From assembly GCF_002709775.1 (NCBI RefSeq), contig NZ_PAQR01000007.1, forward strand, positions 87,207 to 151,206: 64,000 nt of DNA, in the 5' to 3' direction. The stretch comes from Thalassospira sp. (lineage in GTDB: Bacteria; Pseudomonadota; Alphaproteobacteria; Rhodospirillales; Thalassospiraceae). Positions 8,262 to 17,179 of the stretch are shown piece after piece. The notes below the pieces were generated by a model. That model was not told the DNA's origin, did not search any database, and saw nothing but the letters and a program-made list of their open reading frames with translations. A program made the translations under genes and the position numbers. Position 1 is the first letter of the stretch; every line of letters begins with the position of its first letter.

Positions 8262-8858
8262 TTATTGTTTGGCCACTACCTGGCTTTCTTCGGCCAGTTC
8301 TTCATCTGGTGTAAGAACTGGGACAAGCTTGACAGCCGAAGGCAGATATTCGAATTGGTCATCTTCCGGGTCTGATGCCTGGTTGATCATTTCAGCAACA
8401 AGAAGCCCCAGCAATCCGACCTGAGCACCGGAACTGGTTCGGTTTGCCTGGCTTACATTGAACGGACCAATGATCTGGACAGATTGTTGGAAGCCATTCT
8501 TCTTGCAAGTAACAGTAAATTCCCGAGTTTGGCTTCCATAAAGCGGCACCCGAATGGCATGTGGTGTGACCACCGATGCGGTGAAATACTCGTGTTTCAC
8601 CTCACATGTTGCTCCGGTAATTTCCGGTGCTGCGGTCCAGGCATCGCCTCCTTCGGAACTGACTGTGCGTACTTCAAACGTTTGCTCGCCCTTATAGTTT
8701 TCAGACAACTTCTTATAATGGTCGTCATCTATATTGACCATCGTAACCGATGAAACCCCGCTAAGAGGGGCAGCTGGTTTATTTTGAGCGCATGCAGCCA
8801 GGAAAAGCGCAGTGCAACACGTTATCGCAAGTTTTAGAAAAGACGTTTTGGTGGTCAT
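8262..8858 (-). CDS. Hypothetical lipoprotein
   Basis: A 198-aa protein with a lipoprotein signal: MTTKTSFLKLAITCCTALFLAAC with the lipobox LAAC at about residues 20-23, so the mature form would be lipid-anchored at Cys23. The rest has paired cysteines (ATCEVKHEY, FTVTCKKNGF), a Gly/Leu-rich stretch (GLLGLLVAEM) and an acidic tail. I recognise no family. It is transcribed alone, with a terminator downstream. Confidence 0.85.
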   Translation of the reverse strand: MTTKTSFLKLAITCCTALFLAACAQNKPAAPLSGVSSVTMVNIDDDHYKKLSENYKGEQTFEVRTVSSEGGDAWTAAPEITGATCEVKHEYFTASVVTPHAIRVPLYGSQTREFTVTCKKNGFQQSVQIIGPFNVSQANRTSSGAQVGLLGLLVAEMINQASDPEDDQFEYLPSAVKLVPVLTPDEELAEESQVVAKQ

Positions 8859-8993
8859 CCCAATCCCCTGTCAGGATAATCTAAAAGAGTGCTGTTGTCC
8901 CATAAAGCACGTAAAACTGGTACTCAATTCGCCTGAGGTCGGCTGTGACAGTTGTCACATTTAGGTCTGTTTTCTGAAATAAATGCATATCGG

Positions 8994-10022
8994 TCAGTTA
9001 TATCGTTTGCTCAGCAATCGCCCGTCAATGATGACCAACCCAACTCCGATGACGACCATGCCGATGATGTGCTGCGCCATCAGGATCTCGTCGAGAAATC
9101 CCACACCCAGCAAGATCGCACTGACCGGGATCAGGAAGGTCACCAGCAGCAGGTTGCTTGCGCCCGCCCGTTTGAGGATGGCGAAATAGAGGATATAGGC
9201 AAGTGCTGTGCTGAGCGTCGCAAAGCCCAGAACGGCAAGGATGGTGGCGGTCGTCGGAACGGGCAGGTGCCAGGGCTGATCAATCATGATTGAAAGCGGC
9301 AGCAACATCAGGCTTGAGGCACTTGTCATTCCGGCCGCCGTCAGGATCGGTGGGGTTTCGGCAAAGCGACGGCCAAATACGCCGGCACAGCCATAGCTGA
9401 ATGCGGCCAACAGAACCGCCGCCGGGGCAAGCAGCCCAAACTCTGTGCCAGATGTCGGCACGCCGAAAATCAGGATGACGCCACCAAATCCGATCAGAAC
9501 GCCGATGGCTTTGCGCGGTCTCAGCTTTTCGCTGTCCGTTGCGATATGGGCGATCAACAGAGTGAAAAGCGGGGTGGTGGCATTGAGGATCGCGGCAAGG
9601 CCGCTTGTGATGTGCGTCTGGCTCCAGACAATCAGGCAAAACGGCACAAGGTTGTTGAGTGCCCCCATCACAGCAATCGCGCCCCAGAATTTCGGGTCCC
9701 GCGGGATCGGGATATCACGCAGCAACACCACCCACCACAACACGATGGCGGCAATCGACACCCGGCACAGCACAAGGGTTAGCGGAGGCAAATCGACCAG
9801 CGCGATTTCGGTAAAGAAGAACGATCCGCCCCACAGAACAGATAGCGAAATCAGCATCACCCAACTGGTGCGATCCATCAGCGGGGCAGGTGCATTCGGC
9901 CGCGAGGTGTGGGTAGAGCGCGCCCGGGAACGGGGAGGGGCCTCAATCCCGCGACCTGCCGGACGTATGGCAATCTCGTTCTCAAGCGATAACAGGCGTG
10001 TGGTGTTTTCGTGGGGCAACAT
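8994..10022 (-). CDS. EamA/DMT family permease with N-terminal extension
   Basis: A ten-TM drug/metabolite transporter with two EamA repeats, probably a small-metabolite exporter in the inner membrane. The transmembrane part begins at MDRTSWVMLISLSVLWGGSFFF and ends IDGRLLSKRYN. About 48 hydrophilic residues precede it if ATG 10022 is used, which is supported by GGAG 8 bases upstream. ATG 9878 (MDRTSW) would give the usual family length but has no ribosome site, so the start is uncertain. A decayed paralogue lies at 7889-8075. Confidence 0.9.
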   Translation of the reverse strand: MLPHENTTRLLSLENEIAIRPAGRGIEAPPRSRARSTHTSRPNAPAPLMDRTSWVMLISLSVLWGGSFFFTEIALVDLPPLTLVLCRVSIAAIVLWWVVLLRDIPIPRDPKFWGAIAVMGALNNLVPFCLIVWSQTHITSGLAAILNATTPLFTLLIAHIATDSEKLRPRKAIGVLIGFGGVILIFGVPTSGTEFGLLAPAAVLLAAFSYGCAGVFGRRFAETPPILTAAGMTSASSLMLLPLSIMIDQPWHLPVPTTATILAVLGFATLSTALAYILYFAILKRAGASNLLLVTFLIPVSAILLGVGFLDEILMAQHIIGMVVIGVGLVIIDGRLLSKRYN

Positions 10023-10109
10023 CGCAGGCTCCATCCATCAGTTGGTGACGGACGAAGGTTAGGCTCCTCGCGCAAAAGCTGCTCGCCAGTTTCGGACTTG
10101 AACGTGGAT

Positions 10110-10141
10110 ACAAAAAAAGCGGGGCGACATTGGCCCCGCTT
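10110..10141 (-). terminator. Terminator after the second EamA gene
   Basis: On the minus strand a GC-rich stem (AAGCGGGGC / GCCCCGCTT) is followed by seven T residues, 22 bases after the stop at 10164. Confidence 0.9.
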
Positions 10142-10163
10142 AATCATCAGACAATTGGATGTA

Positions 10164-11075
10164 TCATTCTGCGATGAGGTCTTTATTCCTCGCACCAATG
10201 AATTTCGGCAGCTTGGCAAAGATCGTGATGTTGCCAAGTAGCACCATGGCAAGGCCAGTCGCGCCAATCGGTGTCCAGACATAGCCTTCAAGGAAGGTTG
10301 AGACGGTAAGGGCGACCACCGGGAATAGCACAGTGACATAGGCCGCGCGTCCCGCACCCACCCGGTTGACGAGTGCGAGATAGGCGATGAAGGCCACGAC
10401 CGAGCCCGGAATGGCGAGATAGAGCAATCCGCCGATATAGATCGGATCGGTCGGCATGACCGGTGTCTGGCCCTTGAACATGGCAAAGATGAATAGAAGC
10501 ACCGTGCCATAGATCATGCCGTGCGCAACCGCATCACGGTTGGGAATGCCCATGGCATGCAGCTTGACCGAAACCATGTTGCCGCAGCTAAATACCGCCG
10601 TGCCGCACAGGGCGAATATCATGCCGGTGATTGCATGTGGATTGTGCGACAGGGCATAGATCTGATTGGCAAACAGGCAGGCAATCCCGCCCAGCCCGAA
10701 TGCCGCGCCAAAGACAAAGCGCAAGCCCGGACGGTTGCCATAAAAGGCCCAGTTGCCCAGCGCATTGAATATGGTCGAGGTGGTGAAGATCACCGCAACA
10801 ATGCCACTCGCGATATAGCCGGTTGCCGAATACATCAGGATAAAGTTGATGCCAAACAGCCCGCAACCCAGAAGCACGATCCATGGATGTGCCCGCCACG
10901 GCACCGGGCGCCATTTCCGGGTCAGCAACAGGAAGCCGCAAAGAACGGCTGCTGCCAGCGCAAAGCGATAGAAGATCGAAATTTCGACCGGGATCGGTCC
11001 GATCTGAAGTTTGATCGCATACCAGGTAAAACCCCAGCAGGCGGTGACGATCACGAATAAAAGGGCTGTCATCAT
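10164..11075 (-). CDS. EamA/DMT family permease
   Basis: A 303-aa inner-membrane transporter with ten predicted helices in two EamA repeats, starting MMTALLFVIVTACWGFTWYAIK. The second repeat includes GGLLYLAIPGSVVAFIAYLALV, and the EamA end signature near VLFPVVALTVSTFLEGY is clear. Upstream in-frame codons to 11216 give an improbable, Arg-rich leader, so I start at the ATGATG pair 11075/11072. Substrate unknown. Only modestly similar to the permease at 8994. Confidence 0.92.
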   Translation of the reverse strand: MMTALLFVIVTACWGFTWYAIKLQIGPIPVEISIFYRFALAAAVLCGFLLLTRKWRPVPWRAHPWIVLLGCGLFGINFILMYSATGYIASGIVAVIFTTSTIFNALGNWAFYGNRPGLRFVFGAAFGLGGIACLFANQIYALSHNPHAITGMIFALCGTAVFSCGNMVSVKLHAMGIPNRDAVAHGMIYGTVLLFIFAMFKGQTPVMPTDPIYIGGLLYLAIPGSVVAFIAYLALVNRVGAGRAAYVTVLFPVVALTVSTFLEGYVWTPIGATGLAMVLLGNITIFAKLPKFIGARNKDLIAE

Positions 11076-11304
11076 CGGGGCTTTCAAAACAGCACGTGCA
11101 AGGCATTCGGTGGCACGAAGGGTGACGTAAATCTGGTCACGCGGGTTGGTGGCGCGCGGGGACCAATCAGGGAATCCCGAATATGTGGGGCATATCCGGT
11201 AACGCCAATAAGCCACAATCAGCGTCGCGCGGCTTTCACTTTCTTGCGCTGTTTTTCACATTCTTGCGGGCGAGTTTGCCGATGATCAATTCTGCCCGGT
11301 TGCG

Positions 11305-12120
11305 TTATTTTGCCTCGCTAACCGCACTCAGGAACTGTTGCGTACGTTCGCGTTGCGGGTTTTCAAAGACTTCGGTCGGCGTGCCCTGTTCCTCGATCTT
11401 GCCACCATAAAAGAAGCAGATGCGATCGGAAATATCGCGGGCGAAACCCATCTGATGGGGCACCATCAGCATGGTCAGTTTATGGTCGCTGACCAGTTTG
11501 CGGATGACGTTGGTTACCTCGCCGATGACTTCGGGATCAAGGGCAGAGGTGACTTCGTCAAACAGCATGACCTTGGGGCGCATGGCCAGTGCACGTGCGA
11601 TGGCAACGCGTTGTTGCTGCCCACCCGACAGACGGGCGGGATGTTGATCGCGTTTGTCGGCAACACCCACCATATCAAGCAGTTCAAGCGCGCGGTCACG
11701 GGCCTCGGCCTTGCCAAGGCCAAGGGATTGCACCGGGCCTTCCATACAGTTTTCGAGCGCGGTCATGTGCGGAAACAGATTGAAGTGCTGAAAACACATG
11801 CCGATATCCTTGCGGATGCTGCGCACATGTTGCTGATTGGCCGGGACGAGTTTGCCGTTCCTGGGCATATGGGTCAGCGGTTCCCCATCAATATAAATCA
11901 CCCCGTCCTCGATGGTTTCAAGCGTCATCAATACCCGCAAAACCGTTGTCTTGCCCGATCCAGAAGGGCCGATGATGCTGACCATTTCGCCCTCGGCAAT
12001 ATCAAGGTCAAGGCCTTCAAGCACGGTAAGCCCGCCATAACGTTTGCTGACATTGCGAAACTGCACCATCGGCACATTTTCCCCTTCAAGTCGAAGCGGA
12101 TATTGGCTTTGCGTATCCAA
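11305..12120 (-). CDS. Polar amino-acid/ectoine-type ABC transporter, ATP-binding subunit
   Basis: About 271 aa from TTG 12120 (AGGGAG 8 bases upstream), or 254 aa from ATG 12069 (MVQFRNVSKRYGG), which is closer to usual family length. All ABC motifs are intact: Walker A GPSGSGKTT, signature LSGGQQQRVAIARAL, Walker B VMLFDEVTSALDPE and the switch His in VPHQM. It belongs to the GlnQ/EhuA group. It sits 4 bases after the MOSC-reductase gene. Its cognate binding protein and two permeases (14055-16395) are on the divergent arm, so transporter and reductase are probably co-regulated. Confidence 0.92.
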   Translation of the reverse strand: MDTQSQYPLRLEGENVPMVQFRNVSKRYGGLTVLEGLDLDIAEGEMVSIIGPSGSGKTTVLRVLMTLETIEDGVIYIDGEPLTHMPRNGKLVPANQQHVRSIRKDIGMCFQHFNLFPHMTALENCMEGPVQSLGLGKAEARDRALELLDMVGVADKRDQHPARLSGGQQQRVAIARALAMRPKVMLFDEVTSALDPEVIGEVTNVIRKLVSDHKLTMLMVPHQMGFARDISDRICFFYGGKIEEQGTPTEVFENPQRERTQQFLSAVSEAK

Positions 12121-12124
12121 GTTT

Positions 12125-13846
12125 TTATCTCCCTGATGATGGCAAAGCGATCTCGAGATCGGATGCCGGATGTGCACAACATAAAAGGATGGATGAGGCC
12201 GGTGGTGGCGACACCGTTGGCGGATAGGCGACTTCACCGCGTATTAAATCTGCCCGGCATGTCCGGCACATGCCCGATCGGCAGGCGGCATTCGGGCGGA
12301 TATCGGTTCTGGCTTCGATCCAGTTCAGCAAGCTGCCGTCTTCGGCGTTCCAGGTTCCGGAAAATCCGGTCGAACGGATGGTGATCTGCGCGCTGTCAAT
12401 CCCGGTAAGCGCGCTTGTGGTCAGGCCATCATTGGCGAAGAGTTCAAAATGAATATATCCGGTCAGGCGCCCAAGCGTGGTGTGAATGGTGCGCACTGCA
12501 TCAATCATCCCCGCCGGGCCACAGATAAACACATGATCGGTTTCACCAAGTGCAGCAATATCGCGGACGAAATCGGGATGCCCCAGTTTCCAGTTCGGTT
12601 TTGCCTTGTCCGGCAAAGATTTCACCCGTGTCAGATGAATGCGCAAATCAAATTTCGGCAGTTTGGCTGCCGCAAGGTGCAGGGCATCAAGGAAGGGCAG
12701 GCTTTCGTCATCCGGGGCGACATATATCAACGTGACAGGGGCGCTGTAGCCTTGCCGTGCCAGTGCCGCAATTTGGGCAAGGATCGGGGTAATGCCAATA
12801 CCCCCGGCAATAAAGGCAACAGGCCCTTGCAACCTATCTGGCAGGACGAACTCACCAGCGGGCGGATAGACTGCGCAAAGATCACCGGGTTTGAGATTTT
12901 CGTGGATCCAGCTTGAAACCGAAAATGCACCGTTTTGATTGGCTTGTTTGCGCACGGCAATGTGCCAGATTTCGCTGTCATCATCATTCTGATTGGCAAA
13001 GGGGGCCTCGATCAGGGAATAGCAGCGGAAATGCTGCGCGCCATTATTGTCGGTAATGCCAAAGGTGATGAATTGGCCCGGCTTTGGCGGCTGTGCGGTG
13101 CCAGCCGGCATGGAAAAGGCAACAGAAACAACGTCTCTGCTTTCCTGGCGAATGTCGGCGATACGCACAGTTGTTGCCTGTGGCTCGGCATCAATGCCCA
13201 GCATCTCCATGCGTTCATCAATCTGCTGGCGGAGCGCATCAAACAGCGCCGGGGACGCTTTGACGCGTTCGACCATGTCGGGCGAGGGGGATGGTCCGGT
13301 CAAAACCACATTCAGTTCCGAAATCAGCGCATTGACGGGATCGGTCCTGATGATCTCGATCTTGTCATCGGGGGCAATGGCGCCGGGCTTGATAACGCGG
13401 GCATAAATGCCGGTCCGCCCGGAAAGGGAAAACAGGCTGGGGAACCCGGCATCGGCATTGAAGAAATGTGCCATCTTGTAGCACGGGATGCGCGGCAAGG
13501 TCAGTTCGACTACTGCGGTGCCGATGCGCAGTTGATCGCCCATACGAAGGACGGTTTCGTCCGGACCCTGATACGTCACGTTTTCAGCGAAGCTTCCCGG
13601 TGCAATCGCACGTCCCAGAATGTTTTCGTAATAATCATAGTGTTCGGCGTTCAACAGATAGATCGCATGATTAGGCGTGCCAAGCCGGCGGCCGGTGCCG
13701 AATTCATTGCCTTCTATTCCCGTTGGCCCGAGCTGGATCGGCGTGGTCGCAGGGGTGCGCACAAAAGCGGTGCGTTCAGCGCGCCCGTCAATTTCAACAT
13801 CTTTCATGCGTCCGATGTACAGACTGACAACCCGTGCTTCGGCCAT
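12125..13846 (-). CDS. MOSC - flavin reductase - [2Fe-2S] ferredoxin fusion protein
   Basis: A 573-aa cytoplasmic three-module redox protein. Residues about 5-190 form a MOSC domain, with the conserved cysteine in LPRIPCYKM that binds molybdenum cofactor in this family. Residues about 225-465 are a ferredoxin-NADP reductase-like module (FRCYSL for flavin, AGGIGITPI for NAD(P)H, FICGPAGM). Residues about 490-573 are a plant-type ferredoxin with C-x4-C-x2-C (CRSGMCRTC) and a later CC. Related MOSC proteins such as YcbX and YiiM reduce N-hydroxylated compounds; the natural substrate here is unknown. ATG 13846 has GAGGA upstream. It leads the minus arm of the transporter locus. Confidence 0.9.
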   Translation of the reverse strand: MAEARVVSLYIGRMKDVEIDGRAERTAFVRTPATTPIQLGPTGIEGNEFGTGRRLGTPNHAIYLLNAEHYDYYENILGRAIAPGSFAENVTYQGPDETVLRMGDQLRIGTAVVELTLPRIPCYKMAHFFNADAGFPSLFSLSGRTGIYARVIKPGAIAPDDKIEIIRTDPVNALISELNVVLTGPSPSPDMVERVKASPALFDALRQQIDERMEMLGIDAEPQATTVRIADIRQESRDVVSVAFSMPAGTAQPPKPGQFITFGITDNNGAQHFRCYSLIEAPFANQNDDDSEIWHIAVRKQANQNGAFSVSSWIHENLKPGDLCAVYPPAGEFVLPDRLQGPVAFIAGGIGITPILAQIAALARQGYSAPVTLIYVAPDDESLPFLDALHLAAAKLPKFDLRIHLTRVKSLPDKAKPNWKLGHPDFVRDIAALGETDHVFICGPAGMIDAVRTIHTTLGRLTGYIHFELFANDGLTTSALTGIDSAQITIRSTGFSGTWNAEDGSLLNWIEARTDIRPNAACRSGMCRTCRADLIRGEVAYPPTVSPPPASSILLCCAHPASDLEIALPSSGR

Positions 13847-13894
13847 CGCCCCGTTCCTCATTTTTTCTGTTGTTTTGCTGTAGAGATATACATC

Positions 13895-13914
13895 TAACGA
13901 TATAATCGTCGTTA
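13895..13914. promoter_or_regulatory. Candidate operator between divergent transporter arms
   Basis: An inverted repeat TAACGA-N8-TCGTTA lies in the AT-rich 208-base space between the MOSC-reductase and binding-protein genes, with a second short dyad (AGAT-ATAC-ATCT) just before it at about 13883-13894. The GntR protein at 16417 is the plausible ligand. This is inference from symmetry and position only. Confidence 0.35.
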
Positions 13915-14054
13915 TATGAAGAAAAAATCGCAGTTTTACGTAATTTAATTTTTATGTTGTATCCATCTTAGGTTTTGATACCATTTGAGACCACAGCAGA
14001 AAAAGCGGGGGAGCACATCCGCAGTGCTGCATCAGGGAACAATCACTGGAGACA

Positions 14055-14942
14055 ATGATGAAATTGATCAAAAAGCTGGCGGGTGGCTTTGCTGTTGCTG
14101 CTTCGCTCTTTGCTGCTTCAACAGCAATCGCGTCTGAAAATCCGCTTTTGGAAAAATACCGTGCCGAGGGTGCCACAGTCGGCATCGCCGGTTACGCGCC
14201 TTATGGCTACAAGCTGCCGAACGGCACCTTTACTGGAGAACAGGTTGAAATCGTCAAACATGTTCTGGGGCAGATGGGGGTCAGTGATCTCGAATTTGTC
14301 GCCATGGATTTCGGTGCGCTTATTCCGTCACTGGTAGCGGGCCGTATCGATGTTGCTGCGGCTGGAATTTATGTCCGCCCGAAGCGTTGTGAACAGGTCT
14401 TGTTTGCCGAGCCGACCTGGGGGCAGGGCGCTGCCTATCTGGTAAAGACCGGCAACCCGAAAGGTCTTCATACCTTTACCGATATCGCCAATACGCCTGA
14501 TGCAACGCTTGCGGTTCTGGCCGGCGGTACGGAGGAAACCCTTGCCAAAAAAGACGGCGTTCCGGACGAGAAACTTCTGAAGGTCGGGGATAAGGCTGCG
14601 GGTATTTCCGCCGTTGTTTCCGGCCGTGCGGATGGCTTCGCCCTGTCGGCCTTTGCAATCAACGACATCGTGCGAACTGCCGGTGAGTTGATCGGGGTCG
14701 AGAGCTCAGGTTCGATCACCGAGATTGGTGGTGAAAACTATCAGGGTCACGGCTCGATCGCCTTCCCGAAGGGTGAGGGCGATGCCCTTGCCGCCAACAT
14801 GGCCTTCCGCGATGCCTTCCAGGCAGAGCTTGCCAAATGGATGGAAGGCGGCGGGTATCAGGAGATGGCCACTGCCTGGGGCTTTGGCCCGGCCGATGCC
14901 CCGTCAAAGACCATGGCGGAACTGTGTGGCGAAGGTCTCTAG
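14055..14942 (+). CDS. ABC transporter substrate-binding protein, EhuB-like
   Basis: A 295-aa periplasmic protein with a Sec signal peptide (MMKLIKKLAGGFAVAASLFAASTAIAS, cleavage near residue 27). The mature part is a type-2 SBP_bac_3 domain: VGIAGYAPYGYKLPNG, ALIPSLVAGRIDVAAAGIYVRPKRCEQV, and the second lobe RADGFALSA. The GRIDVAAAGIY-RPxRCE pattern resembles the ectoine/hydroxyectoine-binding EhuB group, so a compatible-solute-like or cyclic amino-acid ligand is possible but unproven. No ectoine catabolic genes are nearby. Overlap with the two permease genes downstream makes this one transport operon. Confidence 0.9.
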   Translation: MMKLIKKLAGGFAVAASLFAASTAIASENPLLEKYRAEGATVGIAGYAPYGYKLPNGTFTGEQVEIVKHVLGQMGVSDLEFVAMDFGALIPSLVAGRIDVAAAGIYVRPKRCEQVLFAEPTWGQGAAYLVKTGNPKGLHTFTDIANTPDATLAVLAGGTEETLAKKDGVPDEKLLKVGDKAAGISAVVSGRADGFALSAFAINDIVRTAGELIGVESSGSITEIGGENYQGHGSIAFPKGEGDALAANMAFRDAFQAELAKWMEGGGYQEMATAWGFGPADAPSKTMAELCGEGL

Positions 14943-15010
14943 TTCGCTCCGATACCCGCGTCTGAGTTGATCAGGCGCGGGTGTCACCCTTTATAGAGGC
15001 GGATAGATCC

Positions 15011-15739
15011 ATGTCCATACGTGCACTTGTCATCACCCTTATCGTGACGGTCATTGCCGGGCTGATGTATTTCAAGAACTCGCCGTTTGTCGACAGTGCG
15101 GTGGTGTTTCTTGATGCGGCTGGAATGACAATGAGGCTGCTGCTGGTTTCCGCAGCATTGACGCTTGCGATATCGCTGGCGGCTGGCATTGGCCGGTTGT
15201 CAAACTGGTCGCCGGTTCGGTGGCTGAGTATCGCCTATATCGAGATTTTCCGCGGAACGTCGGCACTGGTGCAGCTGTTCTGGCTGTTTTATGTCCTGCC
15301 CCTGTTCGGACCGACGATTGATCCGTTTACGGCCGGGGTTCTGGGCGTTTCGCTTAATGTCGGGGCCTATGGCGCGATTATGGTCGAGGCATCCATTCGT
15401 GCGGTACCCAAATCCCAGTATGAAGCCGCGATTGCGCTTAATCTCAGTCCGGTGACCTGTATGCGCCGGATCATCCTGCCACAGGCCATTCGCATTATGA
15501 TCCCGCCCTTTGGCAATCTTGCGATCCAGCTGTTCAAGCTGACAGCGCTCGTGTCCTTTATCGGCATTTCCGATCTGACCTATACCGCTTATCAGCTTAA
15601 TCAGACGACCTATCGTACGGTCGAAGTCTTTACGATCATTCTGTTCATGTATTTCGCCATCGGACTTGCGATCACCATCGGCATGCGCCTTTTGGAACGC
15701 TATTACTCACGCGGGGTACGACTGGGAGGGGCGCGATGA
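15011..15739 (+). CDS. Amino-acid ABC transporter permease 1 (EhuC-like)
   Basis: A 242-aa inner-membrane permease of the HisM/GlnP family. The coupling (EAA) region is visible as YEAAIALNLSPVTCMRRIILPQAIRI, and EIFRGTSALVQLFWLFYVLP is the typical N-terminal family signature. GTG 14981 is in frame, but ATG 15011 has GAGGCGG upstream and starts directly at the first helix (MSIRALVITLIVTV). The stop overlaps the next permease by ATGA, indicating equal production of the two subunits. Confidence 0.92.
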   Translation: MSIRALVITLIVTVIAGLMYFKNSPFVDSAVVFLDAAGMTMRLLLVSAALTLAISLAAGIGRLSNWSPVRWLSIAYIEIFRGTSALVQLFWLFYVLPLFGPTIDPFTAGVLGVSLNVGAYGAIMVEASIRAVPKSQYEAAIALNLSPVTCMRRIILPQAIRIMIPPFGNLAIQLFKLTALVSFIGISDLTYTAYQLNQTTYRTVEVFTIILFMYFAIGLAITIGMRLLERYYSRGVRLGGAR

Positions 15740-16395
15740 ACTGGGATTGGGCCTACACCTTTGAAATCCTGCCCCAGATGGCAGAGGCATCGCTGGTTAC
15801 CTTGCAGGCTACGGCGTTCGGGTTTGCACTTGCCGCCATTCTCGGGCTGGTCTGGGGCATTATCGGCATTCTTGAAATTCCGGTTTTGTCCTTTGTCGTG
15901 CGGCTGTTTATCGAGTTTGTCCGCACCACACCGCTCCTGATCCAGCTGTTTGCGATGTATTACTTCCTGCCGCAGTTCGGCATCATTCTGCCAGCCATGA
16001 TTTGCGGGATACTGACGCTGGGCATTCATTACTCGGCCTATTGTTCGGAGGTCTACCGATCGGGGTTCGAGCAGGTCGAACGTGGCCAGTGGGAGGCAGC
16101 CAAGGTCATCAACCTGACAACCTGGCAGACACTTAAACGTGTGATCCTGCCACAGGCAGTGCCGCCGATCATCTTGCCACTTGGCAACTATTTCGTGACG
16201 ATGTTCAAGGAAACGCCTGTGTTGCTGGCGATTACCGTCATTGAACTGGTTGCAACCGCACGTATTATCGGTAATGACACCTTCAAATACACCGAACCAA
16301 TCACTTTGGCTGGCGTGTTTTTCCTGCTACTGAGTTTGGTGGCGGCAAAACTGACACGCGTTGTCAGTGAAAAAGCGGCTTTACCAAGCCGATAA
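15736..16395 (+). CDS. Amino-acid ABC transporter permease 2 (EhuD-like)
   Basis: A 219-aa second permease of the same transporter. It carries FVRTTPLLIQLFAMYYFLP and the EAA loop WEAAKVINLTTWQTLKRVILPQA. It overlaps the preceding permease by four bases and is followed 21 bases later by the GntR regulator gene, which is probably in the same transcript. Confidence 0.92.
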   Translation: MNWDWAYTFEILPQMAEASLVTLQATAFGFALAAILGLVWGIIGILEIPVLSFVVRLFIEFVRTTPLLIQLFAMYYFLPQFGIILPAMICGILTLGIHYSAYCSEVYRSGFEQVERGQWEAAKVINLTTWQTLKRVILPQAVPPIILPLGNYFVTMFKETPVLLAITVIELVATARIIGNDTFKYTEPITLAGVFFLLLSLVAAKLTRVVSEKAALPSR

Positions 16396-16416
16396 GAAAC
16401 CTGAGGAAACGACCAG

Positions 16417-17094
16417 ATGCTTCTTACGCGCAACAAGGCCAAGACCACGGCCCAGCAGCGGATCGTGTCCATATACGAAGAGGTGCGATACCGGATCTGC
16501 ACCAATCGCTATCCGCCTGAAACCGTGTTGCATGAAGAAGTGCTGGCACAGGAATATTCGGTCAGCCGGTCGCCCATTCGCCGGGTGATTTCCATGCTTG
16601 AACATGAAGGGCTGGTCGAGATCAAGCACGGGATCGGAACGATCGTCACCAGCATCGAACCCGATCAGCTGGCAGAGGTCTATGCCGTGCGTTTGATGCT
16701 TGCTGAATCGATGGGGCCTTACATCAAGATGCCGTTCTCGACGGAAACGCGCGATGTCTTCATTCAATGTGCTGCTGATTTCGAAGCCCTCGAACCCGGC
16801 GATACCATCGGCTTTGCCGAGGTCAATATTCGCTATATGACGGCGACGCTTGATCTGTCGTCCAACAAGACACTCAGCGAAATTCAGCAGAACCTGTTTT
16901 TCCAGACATCACGCATGTGGTTGTTGCTGTTACCGGAAATGAACTGGAAAGACACCATTGCGGCCGTTTCCGATGAGCCGCTTGAGGTGGTGCGACGCAT
17001 TGACGTCAATGACCCGATCGGGCTTGGTTACGCCATTCGCAACCATATCTTCAAGGGCCAGCAATTGCTGCTAAACGCGCTGCATGGCCGATAA
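16417..17094 (+). CDS. GntR family transcriptional regulator
   Basis: A 225-aa regulator with an N-terminal winged helix-turn-helix (about residues 15-80: LHEEVLAQEYSVSRSPIRRVISMLEHEGLVEI) and an all-helical FCD-type ligand domain. It is the last gene of the transporter operon, so it most simply regulates the operon and perhaps the divergent MOSC-reductase/ATPase genes in response to the imported compound or a product. A bidirectional terminator separates it from livM. Confidence 0.93.
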   Translation: MLLTRNKAKTTAQQRIVSIYEEVRYRICTNRYPPETVLHEEVLAQEYSVSRSPIRRVISMLEHEGLVEIKHGIGTIVTSIEPDQLAEVYAVRLMLAESMGPYIKMPFSTETRDVFIQCAADFEALEPGDTIGFAEVNIRYMTATLDLSSNKTLSEIQQNLFFQTSRMWLLLLPEMNWKDTIAAVSDEPLEVVRRIDVNDPIGLGYAIRNHIFKGQQLLLNALHGR

Positions 17095-17110
17095 AACCAG
17101 ATCCTACTAA

Positions 17111-17146
17111 AAACGGGGCGGATACTGCAAAGTATCCGCCCCGTTT
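17111..17146. terminator. Bidirectional terminator between gntR and livM
   Basis: A perfect 15-bp inverted repeat (AAACGGGGCGGATAC and its complement) with a 6-base loop lies between the convergent genes. Confidence 0.9.
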
Positions 17147-17179
17147 GTGTTCAGATGCCTGGTAAGGGTGACCTGACCG

